A DNA stretch of 64,000 bases from an uncultured Eubacteriales bacterium (GCA_934474225.1 CAKSLU010000001.1:62001-126000), one strand, 5' to 3'. Positions 43,944 through 52,691 are shown, counted from the first letter of the stretch. Numbers and translations: made by a program. Notes: a model not told the origin generated them from the sequence alone.

Positions 43944-44292
43944 TGCAGCCACCTCCCATGCAGGCGGGGCCGTAGAAGGGCTTGTCAAGCTCCTCGAAGA
44001 TTGTGCCGCGCATCAGGGCATCTTCCTCGCAGTAGATCTTCTGCCAGCTTTGCTGCGGCGAATAGACCATGGCGAGGGCAAGCGCATCATTGTCCGCGTC
44101 CGGCGTGCAGGGAGACTGCTCCGGGCGCTCCATGCGGGGCGCTGCACTGCGCGTTTCCGCGCCCTCGCGGCAGGCGCAGGGGGCGGTATAGCGCATCGCA
44201 TCGGCAGCGGTCTGCGCCGCAGGCTGTTCAAACAGTCTTGCGTCCAGTCTGTCGCGGGGCGTGCCGCCGTATTGATTCATATCGTACATCAT
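43936..44292 (-). CDS. cotJA: Spore coat-associated protein CotJA
   Basis: 118 residues. The conserved part is C-terminal: LAMVYSPQQSWQKIY, then EALM-like EDALMRGTIFEELDKPFYG. The N-terminal 60 residues are polar and variable, with a Cys pair. It ends in a short Gly/Cys tail (MGGGCNG). Tandem ATGs at 44292 and 44289 both suit; the ribosome site (AAAGG) is distant. No sigma-A promoter is evident upstream, as expected for a mother-cell sporulation operon, but I could not fix a sigma-E or sigma-K site. Confidence 0.88.
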   Translation of the reverse strand: MMYDMNQYGGTPRDRLDARLFEQPAAQTAADAMRYTAPCACREGAETRSAAPRMERPEQSPCTPDADNDALALAMVYSPQQSWQKIYCEEDALMRGTIFEELDKPFYGPACMGGGCNG

Positions 44293-44352
44293 TTTCAGAA
44301 GTTAAACCTTTCCGGAATTGAGCCTTCGGCTCACTTTAATTTTATGCGGCTT

Positions 44353-44381
44353 TTGCGAAATGGGTCATCCTTGCATAAAAT
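44353..44381 (+). promoter_or_regulatory. Promoter of the SLH protein gene
   Basis: TTGCGA (44353-44358), 17-base spacer, TAAAAT (44376-44381). An inverted repeat TTTTATGC (44340-44347) / GCATAAAA (44373-44380) spans the -35 region and could be an operator. Confidence 0.55.
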
Positions 44382-44438
44382 CCGCTTTGCGGGAAAAAAT
44401 GATGGTGAACATACCAAAAGTTCAAAGGAGACTGATTT

Positions 44439-45686
44439 ATGAAAAAGAATTTCCGCATACTTGCCGCCGCTGTTTTCGCCTGCGTACTGCTCGTTACGGC
44501 GTCGGCATCTGCCATTGTTTCCCCTGCGCTGAATGTCCTGTCCAAGCAGAACACGCTGATTAAAAGCGGGCTTGTCTACAGCGACATATACTTTTCCGAG
44601 CAGGACTTCAAAAAGTGCCTCGGCCTTTCCGCCATTGACTCGGTCAAGGTGTGCGCACTTCCGCCCGAGAGCGACGGCACGCTGAAACTCGGTACGCTGC
44701 AGGTTGCTGAGGGGCAGACCATCCGCTCGGAATACCTGTCCATTCTGCGTTTTGTTCCCGCCAATGAGCAGGTGCGCTATACAAGCTGCACCTTTTCCCA
44801 TGACGACACTGAGATCCCCTGCACGCTGAATCTGCTGAGCGCCGTCAACTACGCGCCGACCCTCGCCGCAGAGGCTTCTACGGTCAAAACTTATCGCGGC
44901 GTTGCCTGCTACGGAAGTCTCCCTGCCAGCGACCCCGAGGGCGACCGCCTGGACTATCAGGTGGTGGAATACCCGGCGCACGGCATTCTGACCATGACCG
45001 ACCGCGCGCGCGGCGCGTATGTCTATGCTCCGGCAGCGGGATATACCGGCAGCGATGCGTTCACGGTTGTTGTCCGCGATGAATATGGCAACTATTCGGG
45101 CACGCAGACCGTTTCCGTACAGGTCGGTAAGAGCGACACGCACTTCACCGATGTGGAGGGACACTGGTGCGAGAATGCAGCCATTGCACTCTATGATGCC
45201 GGTATTGCTACGGCTGTGCGCTATCAGAACGGGCTTGCCTTCTGCCCGACCGATGCGGTCAGCCGCGAGGAGTTTGTCACCATGGTGATGAAGACGCTCG
45301 GCGTGTCCACGCTGACCGATGCGGAAAGCTCGTTTGCCGACAACAGCGAGATTGCGGTGGAATACCGTCCCTATGTTGCCACGGCGCAGCGCCTGGGCTA
45401 TATCGGCGGCCGCGAGGTGGACGGCGCGCTCTGCTTTGCGCCGAAAGACTGCATCACGCGCGCCGAGGCAGCCGTGCTGCTGAACAATGTGTTCGGCTAT
45501 GAGACAAACGGTGCCGTGAGCGTGTTTGCAGACGACGGTGCAATTCCCACTTGGGCGCGCGGCGCGGTGTATGCGCTGACGGCGGCAGGCGTGTTCAACG
45601 GCGACGGCGAGGGCGCTATCCGCCCGTCGGCACTGCTCGACCGTGCTTCCACTGTGCAGATGCTGTACAACATCCAATCGAAATAA
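44439..45686 (+). CDS. Secreted S-layer homology (SLH) protein
   Basis: 415 residues. A signal peptide (MKKNFRILAAAVFACVLLV, cleavage near ASASA) leads to an N-terminal region of no known family, then a cadherin-like or Ig-like module near 160-230 (ASDPEGDRLDYQVVEYP, AGYTGSDAFTVVVRDEYG). Three SLH repeats fill about 235-415 (FTDVEGHWCENAAIALYD; SFADNSEIAVEYRPYV; VFADDGAIPTWARGAV). SLH domains bind pyruvylated wall polymers, so the protein is probably attached to the cell surface. Confidence 0.88.
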   Translation: MKKNFRILAAAVFACVLLVTASASAIVSPALNVLSKQNTLIKSGLVYSDIYFSEQDFKKCLGLSAIDSVKVCALPPESDGTLKLGTLQVAEGQTIRSEYLSILRFVPANEQVRYTSCTFSHDDTEIPCTLNLLSAVNYAPTLAAEASTVKTYRGVACYGSLPASDPEGDRLDYQVVEYPAHGILTMTDRARGAYVYAPAAGYTGSDAFTVVVRDEYGNYSGTQTVSVQVGKSDTHFTDVEGHWCENAAIALYDAGIATAVRYQNGLAFCPTDAVSREEFVTMVMKTLGVSTLTDAESSFADNSEIAVEYRPYVATAQRLGYIGGREVDGALCFAPKDCITRAEAAVLLNNVFGYETNGAVSVFADDGAIPTWARGAVYALTAAGVFNGDGEGAIRPSALLDRASTVQMLYNIQSK

Positions 45687-45699
45687 GTGCAAAACGCAA

Positions 45700-45735
45700 A
45701 AAAGAACCGCAGTCATTATCGACTGCGGTTCTTTT
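45700..45735. terminator. Bidirectional terminator
   Basis: AAAAGAACCGCAGTC pairs with GACTGCGGTTCTTTT around ATTATC, between the convergent SLH and pepT genes. Confidence 0.9.
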
Positions 45736-45740
45736 CATGT

Positions 45741-46958
45741 TTACTTTGCAAACTCGCCCTCGGCGATGGTGATGAGCACGCGCGTCATGGTCTCCAGTGC
45801 GAAGACCGGGATGAACTCGTGAATACTGTGGAAGTTGACGCCACCGGTGGAGAGATTGGGGCAGGGCAGACCGCGGAACGAGAGCCGTGCGCCGTCGGTG
45901 CCGCCGCGAATCGGCACGACCTTCGGCGTGACGCCGCAGGCACGCATGGCGGACGCCGCATTTTCAATGAGGTGCATGTGCGGCAGAATCTTTTCCTTCA
46001 TGTTGTAGTAGCTGTCCTTCACCGTCAGCTCGAATGTGCCGGCACCGTGCACGCCGTTCAGGTATTCGCAGAGGTTCATGAGAAAGGCGCGGCGGCGCTC
46101 GAAGGAGGCGCGGTCGTGGTCGCGAACCAGCATCTTGAGCTCTGCCCGGCTCTCGTTTCCGCAGATGTCGGAGACATGATAGAATCCCTCATAGCCCTCG
46201 GTGTGCGCGGGCGTCTCGGCAGGCGGCAGCATGGAGATGAACTCGGACGCAAGCAGAACGGCGTTCTTCATGCGGTTCTTGGCGGAACCGGGATGGATGT
46301 TCACGCCGTGGATGACGACATGCGCCGAGGCAGCGTTGAAGTTTTCGTATTCGATTTCGCCGATTTCGCCGCCGTCGACGGTATACGCCTCTTTGGCAGG
46401 GAAGGCATCGAGGTTCAAGAGGTCGGCACCCGAGCCGATCTCCTCATCCGGCGTGAAGCAGACGGCAACGGCGCGGTGCGGAATCTCGGGGTGTTCGAGC
46501 AGATGCGCGCAGGCGGTGACGATTTCGGCGATGCCAGCCTTGTCATCCGCGCCGAGCAGCGTGGTGCCGTCGGTGACGATCAGGTCCTTGCCGACATAAT
46601 CGTCAAGGGACGGGAAGCGGGATGCCGACAGGACTTCGCCGTTTGCCAGCACCAAATCCTCGCCCGTGTAGCGGACAATGGAGGCGCAGACATTTTTGCC
46701 GCTGACATCGGGTGAGGTGTCCATGTGCGCAATCAGCCCGATGGCGGGCATGGATTCGCAGTCTGCCGAGGCGGGCAGAAAGGCGTAGACATAGCCGTTT
46801 TCATCCATGCGGGCGTCCGCCATGCCGATGGAGGTCAACTCTTTGACCAAAGTTTCGCCGAAGACGCGCTGCCCCTGTGTGGTAGGCGACGCCGTACCCT
46901 CTTCTTCGGAGGTGGTTTCAAAGGAAACATAGTGTAAGAAGCGTTCTGTGACATTCAT
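45741..46958 (-). CDS. pepT: Peptidase T (tripeptide aminopeptidase)
   Basis: 405 residues, the family's usual length. It removes the N-terminal residue of tripeptides in the cytoplasm. The M20B zinc sites are visible: HMDTSPD near 79, GADDKAGIAE near 139 with the bridging Asp, CFTPDEEIGSG near 172-182 with the catalytic Glu pair, and RGGTDGARLS near 355. GGGGAG lies upstream of ATG 46958. Single-gene unit. Confidence 0.95.
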   Translation of the reverse strand: MNVTERFLHYVSFETTSEEEGTASPTTQGQRVFGETLVKELTSIGMADARMDENGYVYAFLPASADCESMPAIGLIAHMDTSPDVSGKNVCASIVRYTGEDLVLANGEVLSASRFPSLDDYVGKDLIVTDGTTLLGADDKAGIAEIVTACAHLLEHPEIPHRAVAVCFTPDEEIGSGADLLNLDAFPAKEAYTVDGGEIGEIEYENFNAASAHVVIHGVNIHPGSAKNRMKNAVLLASEFISMLPPAETPAHTEGYEGFYHVSDICGNESRAELKMLVRDHDRASFERRRAFLMNLCEYLNGVHGAGTFELTVKDSYYNMKEKILPHMHLIENAASAMRACGVTPKVVPIRGGTDGARLSFRGLPCPNLSTGGVNFHSIHEFIPVFALETMTRVLITIAEGEFAK

Positions 46959-46995
46959 ATCTGTGCGTTCTCCCCAAAAAGGTATCGTTTTTTAC

Positions 46996-47024
46996 AGTAT
47001 AACACGAAATAGTGCCGAAAACAA
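46996..47024 (-). promoter_or_regulatory. Promoter of pepT
   Basis: Minus strand TTGTTT (47024-47019), 17-base spacer, TATACT (47001-46996). It is ten bases from the divergent promoter of the ECF gene. Confidence 0.6.
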
Positions 47025-47034
47025 CGGTTTTGCA

Positions 47035-47063
47035 TTGATTTTGCGCTCCGGTTGTGCTATGAT
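47035..47063 (+). promoter_or_regulatory. Promoter of the ECF S-component gene
   Basis: TTGATT (47035-47040), 17-base spacer, TATGAT (47058-47063). No riboswitch fold is seen in the short leader (about 27 bases). Confidence 0.65.
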
Positions 47064-47096
47064 GCAAGCAGAATTGCTCTGAAAAGAGGGAACATC

Positions 47097-47591
47097 ATGA
47101 AAGTCAGAAAGTTGGTTCTTGCGGCGCTGTTTGCGGCACTCGCTTACTGCGCGACGCTGGTCATTCACATTCCGTCGCCGATCGGCGGCTATCTCAATCT
47201 CGGCGACTGCATCGTGCTGCTTGCCGGGTGGTTGCTCGGTCCCGCTTACGGTGCGGTTGCCGCCGGTCTCGGTCCGGCGCTGGCGGATCTGACGCTTGGT
47301 TATGCCGCCTATATTCCCGGCACTTTTGTCATCAAGGCGCTGATGGCGGTCGTTGCCTATTTTGCGGCAAAGGCTGTGCCCGGCAAGTCCGTAGTTAAGT
47401 CTGCGGTCAGCGGTGTGCTGGCGGAGGTCGTCATGGTCGGCGGTTACTTCTGCTTTGAGGCGGTGATTCTCGGCTACGGTCTCGGTGCGGTTGCCGGGGT
47501 TGCCAGCAACCTCATGCAGGCACTGGCAGGCATCATCTGCGCCGTGCTTGTCAAGCTGATTCTTGACAAGAAGAATTTGTGGAAATGGTAA
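47097..47591 (+). CDS. ECF transporter substrate-binding (S) component
   Basis: 164 residues, about six membrane helices. The N-terminal VRKLVLAALFAALAYCATLV contains the AAxxA-like helix by which S components contact the shared EcfT protein. PSPIGGYLNLGDCIVLLAG and YGAVAAGLGPALADL are typical of the vitamin-binding S families. The ligand (thiamine precursor, pyridoxine or another vitamin) cannot be decided, and the shared EcfA/EcfT genes are elsewhere. The start is ATG 47097. Its end overlaps the HAD gene by seven bases. Confidence 0.85.
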   Translation: MKVRKLVLAALFAALAYCATLVIHIPSPIGGYLNLGDCIVLLAGWLLGPAYGAVAAGLGPALADLTLGYAAYIPGTFVIKALMAVVAYFAAKAVPGKSVVKSAVSGVLAEVVMVGGYFCFEAVILGYGLGAVAGVASNLMQALAGIICAVLVKLILDKKNLWKW

Positions 47592-48238
47592 ATCGCTCGT
47601 TTCTCCTCTTCGACCTCGACGGCACGCTGACCGACCCTGCGCTCGGCATCACAAATTCCGTGATGTACGCGCTCCGAAAGCTCGGCGCGCCGGTTGAAGA
47701 ACGGAGTTTTTACTATCGTTTTATCGGTCCGCCGCTGCTCGATTCCTTTGCGCACTACTGCGGCTTTTCACCCGAGAAATCGCGCGAGGCGCTGCGGTTG
47801 TATCGGGAGTACTTCACGGACAAAGGCATCTATGAAAATACGGTCTACGACGGCATTCCGGCGCTGCTTGCGGATTTGCAGCGCGTCGGATATAAGCTGG
47901 TGGTCGCCACCTCAAAGCCGGAGGTCTATGCCAAGCAGATATTTGACCATTTTGACATGACGAAATATTTTTCGTTCATCGGCGGCGCGGACCTGGAGGA
48001 GACCCGTGCGACAAAGGACGCCGTCATTCGCTATGTGCTTGAGAGCATCGGAAATCCCGCGCCCGATGCGTGCCTGATGGTGGGCGACCGCGAATACGAT
48101 GTGCGCGGCGCGCACGCCCTCGGCATGGATGCCGTCGGCGTGCTTTACGGCTACGGCTCACGCGCAGAGCTTGCCGCTGCCGGGGCATATAAAATTGCAG
48201 AGAGCGTCGCCGATTTGCGGTGCCTGTTGCTCGGTTAA
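47585..48238 (+). CDS. HAD hydrolase, phosphoglycolate phosphatase family
   Basis: 217 residues. Motif I FDLDGTLTD at 8-16 (both catalytic Asp present), motif II VVATSKPE near 108, Lys near 143 and motif IV VGDREYDVRGA near 164. The cap (about 17-85) is the alpha-helical C1 type of Gph and PpaX. It is translationally coupled to the ECF S component, so dephosphorylation of an imported vitamin or its product is possible; that is inference. ATG 47585 is preferred over GTG 47579. Confidence 0.88.
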   Translation: MVNRSFLLFDLDGTLTDPALGITNSVMYALRKLGAPVEERSFYYRFIGPPLLDSFAHYCGFSPEKSREALRLYREYFTDKGIYENTVYDGIPALLADLQRVGYKLVVATSKPEVYAKQIFDHFDMTKYFSFIGGADLEETRATKDAVIRYVLESIGNPAPDACLMVGDREYDVRGAHALGMDAVGVLYGYGSRAELAAAGAYKIAESVADLRCLLLG

Positions 48239-48276
48239 GTCAAAAAAGAAGCTGCGAAAGCAGCTTCTTTTTTTGA
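48239..48276. terminator. Bidirectional terminator
   Basis: A 17-pair stem (GTCAAAAAAGAAGCTGC and complement) with a GAAA tetraloop, containing A6 and T6 tracts. Confidence 0.92.
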
Positions 48277-48288
48277 CCTTATCTGACT

Positions 48289-49233
48289 TTAATAGAAGGT
48301 TGCGACCGGTTCTTCGGGCGCTGCGGTCTTCTCGATTTTCTCTGCGTGAATGACGGGACCTTTTCTGCCGTAGAGCGCATTGAAGCGAATCTCCACCTTG
48401 CCGGTGACCTTGACCCAGTCGCCGTTCTTCAGGTCGCCGCGATGCTCGGTCTTGCAGACAAAGCCCGCAAACATGACATCGTTGGCGCAGCAGGTCATCA
48501 ACTTTCTGCCGCCGACAAAGGTGTCGGCGGGAAACTCCTTGCCGATAGCGACAAGCGCGGTAAAGGAGACAGTCTTGCCGTCATACTTGTTCATGTCCTC
48601 GGTGGTGTCACGGTACCAGAGTGCATAGTCGCGGTCGGCAATCTCCACAACCGGGGCATCCAAATCAAAGGGCAGCGGGTCAACAATGTCGTCGTATTCC
48701 GCCGTGCCGTCGGTGTATTCGTAGGCAATGTCGGTCTTGCGGCTGATGGCGCGCACCAGTTTGTGCAGCGCGTCCTTGTCCACATCCTTTTTGCAGCGGT
48801 TGAAGATGACCAGCTCGCAGCTGCTCATCTTGTCATAGACGAGGTTGCGCATGTTTGCGTTGTAGCTCTCGATGGTGTTGGCATCGGCAAACATCATCTC
48901 CTGATACACGACCCATTCCTCGGGCATCAGCTGATAAAAATCGTTCAGCATCCACATGCCGTTGTATTCGACGATAACCTTGGTCGCCTTTGCTTCGGCG
49001 GTCAGCCGCTTGAGATGCTCCTCATTGAATTCGGACATGTCTCCGAGCGTGCGGACGGTGACATTCTTCATGTAAGGCGCGTTCGGCTCGTATTCCTCTT
49101 CGCCCTCCTCGCAGACCAGCAGCAGCGTCGGCTCCTTGTCGTTGAAGCGCTTATCCTGCAGGGTCTCGCGGATGAACTTGGTCTTGCCCGCGTCGAGAAA
49201 ACCGGTGAACAGATAGACCTGTACTTCTTCCAT
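48289..49233 (-). CDS. CobW-like GTPase fused to a TIGR03943-type C-terminal domain
   Basis: 314 residues. The N-terminal half is a G3E-type P-loop domain (YLFTGFLDAGKTKF at 7-20), but the CxCC metal motif usual in COG0523 is absent. The C-terminal part (about 220-300) resembles the OB-like domain of the YcgQ/TIGR03943 family: KTVSFTALVAIGKEF, RKLMTCCANDVMFAGFVC and WVKVTGKVEI. The CC pair may bind metal. ATG 49233 follows GGAG; a TTG four codons earlier is possible. It lies 12 bases after a His-rich CobW gene, so metal homeostasis is the likely setting. Confidence 0.75.
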   Translation of the reverse strand: MEEVQVYLFTGFLDAGKTKFIRETLQDKRFNDKEPTLLLVCEEGEEEYEPNAPYMKNVTVRTLGDMSEFNEEHLKRLTAEAKATKVIVEYNGMWMLNDFYQLMPEEWVVYQEMMFADANTIESYNANMRNLVYDKMSSCELVIFNRCKKDVDKDALHKLVRAISRKTDIAYEYTDGTAEYDDIVDPLPFDLDAPVVEIADRDYALWYRDTTEDMNKYDGKTVSFTALVAIGKEFPADTFVGGRKLMTCCANDVMFAGFVCKTEHRGDLKNGDWVKVTGKVEIRFNALYGRKGPVIHAEKIEKTAAPEEPVATFY

Positions 49234-49245
49234 CGTATGCTCCAA

Positions 49246-50385
49246 TCAGATTTTGAAGAGCTTTGCAAGCTCGGATTCGTTGATTTTTGAGCCGATCACG
49301 CAGATCTTGCCGGTGACATCGGCGCTGCCCATGCGTACATCGGATTCCTCGGGGACATAGTCGAAGTGAATCCAACCGTCTGCCGCGGGAACGATACCCT
49401 TGGAGCGGAGAATGTAGCCGAAGCGGGCTTCATCGCCGAGGGCAGACAGAATTTCGCGAATCTCGTCGGTCGTGTACTTGCGCACGGTTTCAAAGCCGAC
49501 CGAGGTGAATACCTCATCCGCATGGTGGTGACCGTGATGGTCATGATGGTGTTCATGGTCGTGGTCATGGCAGCAGCAATCGTCGTGATCGTGCTCATCG
49601 TGCTCATGGTGATGTTCGTGTTCATCGTGGTCGTGATGGTGCTCATGCTCGTCATGTTCGTGCTCATGCGCATCATCGTCATCATCATGGTCGTGATGGT
49701 GACCGCAGCAGCATTCGCCGTCTTCATCGTGATGGTGATGATGCTCGTGCTCGTGTTCTTCCAGCTCGTGCTCCAGTTCTTTTTTCAGCAGTTTTGCATG
49801 CTCCATGGCATGAAGGATCTGCTTGCCGTCCAGCATATCCCAGGGCGTGGTGATGATGTTTGCCTCTGCGTTCAGCTCGCGCAGGAGGGCGGTCGTCTCC
49901 GCCAGTTTTTCCTCGGTGGCATCCTGCGAGCGGCTGAGGATGATGGCGCGCGCGTTCTCCACCTGGTTGCAGAAGAATTCGCCGAAATTCTTGAGATAGA
50001 CCTTGCACTTCTTGGCGTCCACGACCGTGGAGAAACTGTTCAGTTTGATGTCGTCGCGGTGCAGCTTTTCCACAGCGGCAATGATGTCGCTGAGCTTGCC
50101 GACGCCGGACGGCTCGATGATGATGCGGTCGGGGTGATAGGTGTCCAGCACTTCGCCGAGCGACTTCTCAAAGTCGCCGACAAGGCTGCAGCAGATGCAG
50201 CCGGAGTTCATCTCGGTGATCTGCACGCCGGAATCCTTGAGAAAACCGCCGTCGATGCCGATTTCGCCAAACTCATTCTCGATGAGGACGACCTTTTCGC
50301 CGCCGAGCGCCTCGGAGAGCAGCTTTTTGATCAGCGTGGTCTTGCCTGCGCCGAGAAAGCCGGAGATAATATCAATTTTCGTCAT
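49246..50385 (-). CDS. COG0523/CobW-family GTPase with a long His/Asp/Glu/Cys-rich insert
   Basis: 379 residues. Walker A GFLGAGKTT at 9-17, then ENEFGEIGID and the metal-binding GCICCSL near 64. Where NKxD is expected the chain reads LSRSQD. From about 215 to 290 there is a stretch almost purely of His, Asp, Glu and Cys (runs such as HEHEHHHHHDEDGECCCG), followed by the CobW C-terminal domain (EVFTSVGFETVRKYT). Family members insert or chaperone Zn, Co or Ni; the insert is probably a metal store or sensor. AAGGAAG precedes ATG 50385. First of a two-gene unit. Confidence 0.9.
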   Translation of the reverse strand: MTKIDIISGFLGAGKTTLIKKLLSEALGGEKVVLIENEFGEIGIDGGFLKDSGVQITEMNSGCICCSLVGDFEKSLGEVLDTYHPDRIIIEPSGVGKLSDIIAAVEKLHRDDIKLNSFSTVVDAKKCKVYLKNFGEFFCNQVENARAIILSRSQDATEEKLAETTALLRELNAEANIITTPWDMLDGKQILHAMEHAKLLKKELEHELEEHEHEHHHHHDEDGECCCGHHHDHDDDDDAHEHEHDEHEHHHDHDEHEHHHEHDEHDHDDCCCHDHDHEHHHDHHGHHHADEVFTSVGFETVRKYTTDEIREILSALGDEARFGYILRSKGIVPAADGWIHFDYVPEESDVRMGSADVTGKICVIGSKINESELAKLFKI

Positions 50386-50421
50386 TGTAAAGACTTCCTT
50401 TGCATTGGATTTCATCTTATT

Positions 50422-50449
50422 ATTATAGCACGCTTTTTGAAAATTTCAA
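50422..50449 (-). promoter_or_regulatory. Promoter of the two CobW-type genes
   Basis: Minus strand TTGAAA (50449-50444), 16-base spacer, TATAAT (50427-50422). No clear Zur-type palindrome is seen around it. Confidence 0.7.
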
Positions 50450-50459
50450 CATTTAATTT

Positions 50460-52691
50460 TTACTTCGCAAAACAGTAGGTATAGCTGCCGTTCTTTCGCA
50501 GGGCGAGCGCCTCGCTCGGAAAGTCGGCAAAATCCGCAAGTTCTGCATTGGCAAACAGAAGCGCGGCTTCGGTTCTCAGCGTGAACGCATGTTTGGTGAT
50601 GGGTGCATGCTGACCGAGAATGACCAAACCTGCATCCCGCATCGTGCTTTCTGCGTCCAGCGCTGTGTCGCCGAAAGAAGAACCGAGATACAGCACCTTG
50701 TCTTCATCCGCCGCCACCGACAGGCAAATCACAGGGTGCGTCGAGCGTTTCAGCATCTGCGGCGTGGTCAGCGTAATGCGGCAGTTGGCAAACGCGATTG
50801 GCATGTCATAATCCACTTCGACCACCTCCACGCCGTTACGCTCGGCTGTCGCGGCCAGTGCGGCGCGCACATTGTAGTCGGACTCCCGCACGGCAGGCGG
50901 CAAATACAGCCGCTTGATGTGCGTGCGCGAAACAAGTTTGTTGAAGGTACTGATATGCAGTATATGATAATGTGTCGGAAGATAGCCGTCCAGTTCCGGG
51001 TCATAGAGCTGCTCGGCAATGTACTCGGCGCGGCGGGTTGGGGCGGACGCGCCGGTGGAAACATCGATGTACAATGTTTCGCCGCCGGAAGCAACGACAA
51101 AGCCGTCATTCTTTCCTTCTGCCATGAATACCGTGCGGTCGGCAGAGGCAAACGATGCATTGAACATCGGAATGTAAACCGCAAGTGCCATAAGCGTCAA
51201 CAGAGCGGGCAAAGCAGTGAAGGCAGGATGCTTCAGTTTCAGAAAGAGCAAAAGCAGCGTGAGCGAAACGCCGCAGACGGCAATCGGCAGGGCGAGCGGC
51301 TGCCTGAGCGAGATAATGAGGTTATCCCCGTCGGCAAGCCGTGCGGCGGCACCGCAAATCACTTCGCAGACATTCTCCGTCAGATGCACAACAGGCGCAT
51401 AACCGCAAAGCAGTACCGAAAACGGTGCGAGATACAGGAAAAGCTCAAAGAGCGGCACAATCAGCAGATTGCCGAGCGGTGCTGCCAGTGAAGTCTCACC
51501 AAAGCAGATTGCCGTGATGGGCAGCGAACCGAAGAATACTGCTACGGTAAGCATCAGACGGGATGCCTGCCCGAACAGAAAGGAAAGGAGACGCCCGCCG
51601 CGCCCTGCAGGCATGCGAACCTTTGCAAGCAGCTCGTTCAGCACCAGAATGGAAAATGTGGCGGTGAAGGACAGCCACAGCCCGATATCCAGTACCGCAT
51701 ACGGGTGAATGACAATCAGCAGACAGACCGAAATAAAAAGCGCCGTATAGGCATCCCGCGTCCTGCCGAGCAGAAAGGCGAGGTAAGTGAGAAGCGCCAT
51801 GATGCCCGCGCGGCAGACCGACGCGGAAAAGCCGGATATGCCCATATAAAGAAATGCCGCCGGAATCAGCAGCACATAGATTTGTTTTTTATTCAGTCGA
51901 AAAAGGCGCAGAAGAGACACAAGAAGCCCGAGCAGCACCGAAAAATGCGTGCCGCTGATGGCGAGAATGTGGCTGATACCGAGACGGCGGAAATCGCGCT
52001 TGACGGATGCGGCAAGGCTGTCTTTATCGCCGATGAGCAGCGCTTTCAGCATGGCGGCTGTGTCGGTTTTAAAGGTGCGGTCGATGCGTGCGGCAACGGC
52101 GCTGCGGATGCGTGCGAAGAATGGCAGCGGCTGTTTGCCCGTTACGCTGTACGCTGTGACGGCGCAGACAATCAGCACGCCGTGCGCCAAACGGTTGCTG
52201 CGCTCATTGTACCCATAAAGATTCGTATCAAACATGGAGCAGTTCGCCACCCCGGAGACGACATCGCCGACTTCAAGGGCAACTTCACCGTCAAAGCGCA
52301 ACTCCGCTGCAAAATGCTTCTTTTCGCCGCCAAAGCGGGAAATCTCGGCGTCATAGACAGAGGTGTAGTCCGCAATGTAATCGGCTTTTGTGATGGTCGC
52401 GGTGATGTCGACCGCTTCGGTCTGTGCTTCCAGCGGCGCAAGCGTTCTGTCAAAGAACATGTGCGCACAAAGCATTGCGCAGGCGCCGAAGAGCATACAG
52501 AGCAGCAGCGTGAAGAAACCGCGCCGCAGTTTTGCAAAGCAGATGATGCCGGCAAGGGCGGGCAGCATGCCTGCACCGAAAAGCAGAATGCCGAGCATGC
52601 GCTGGTTCCCGCTGAAGCAGACGCCGCCGAGGCTTGCGGCGAGAAAAACAGCGCAGGCGGTGAGCAAGGGTCTCTTTGCAAAGATACCCAT
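50460..52691 (-). CDS. comEC: ComEC/Rec2-family DNA-uptake channel, metallo-hydrolase domain degenerate
   Basis: 743 residues. Two N-terminal helices and a soluble DUF4131 region (about 1-200), then the competence channel domain (about 205-480) with GDKDSLAASVKRDFRRLGIS and HILAISGTHFSVLLGLLVSL. The C-terminal metallo-beta-lactamase-like domain (about 520-743) has lost its motif: THYHILH stands where HxHxDH is expected, and later GD and HHGS motifs are also gone. ComEC carries one DNA strand across the membrane; this copy probably cannot use the nuclease step. GAGGCGG precedes ATG 52691. Confidence 0.9.
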   Translation of the reverse strand: MGIFAKRPLLTACAVFLAASLGGVCFSGNQRMLGILLFGAGMLPALAGIICFAKLRRGFFTLLLCMLFGACAMLCAHMFFDRTLAPLEAQTEAVDITATITKADYIADYTSVYDAEISRFGGEKKHFAAELRFDGEVALEVGDVVSGVANCSMFDTNLYGYNERSNRLAHGVLIVCAVTAYSVTGKQPLPFFARIRSAVAARIDRTFKTDTAAMLKALLIGDKDSLAASVKRDFRRLGISHILAISGTHFSVLLGLLVSLLRLFRLNKKQIYVLLIPAAFLYMGISGFSASVCRAGIMALLTYLAFLLGRTRDAYTALFISVCLLIVIHPYAVLDIGLWLSFTATFSILVLNELLAKVRMPAGRGGRLLSFLFGQASRLMLTVAVFFGSLPITAICFGETSLAAPLGNLLIVPLFELFLYLAPFSVLLCGYAPVVHLTENVCEVICGAAARLADGDNLIISLRQPLALPIAVCGVSLTLLLLFLKLKHPAFTALPALLTLMALAVYIPMFNASFASADRTVFMAEGKNDGFVVASGGETLYIDVSTGASAPTRRAEYIAEQLYDPELDGYLPTHYHILHISTFNKLVSRTHIKRLYLPPAVRESDYNVRAALAATAERNGVEVVEVDYDMPIAFANCRITLTTPQMLKRSTHPVICLSVAADEDKVLYLGSSFGDTALDAESTMRDAGLVILGQHAPITKHAFTLRTEAALLFANAELADFADFPSEALALRKNGSYTYCFAK

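Noticed and set aside
44293..44438. Sigma-E or sigma-K promoter for cotJ
   Set aside because: A GCATAAAATTA element is present, but no convincing -35 match at the right spacing could be found by eye.
49520..49750. CAT/GTG-rich tandem pattern resembling a microsatellite or CRISPR-like repeat
   Set aside because: It is in frame and encodes the His/Asp/Glu insert of the CobW-type GTPase; there are no spacers.
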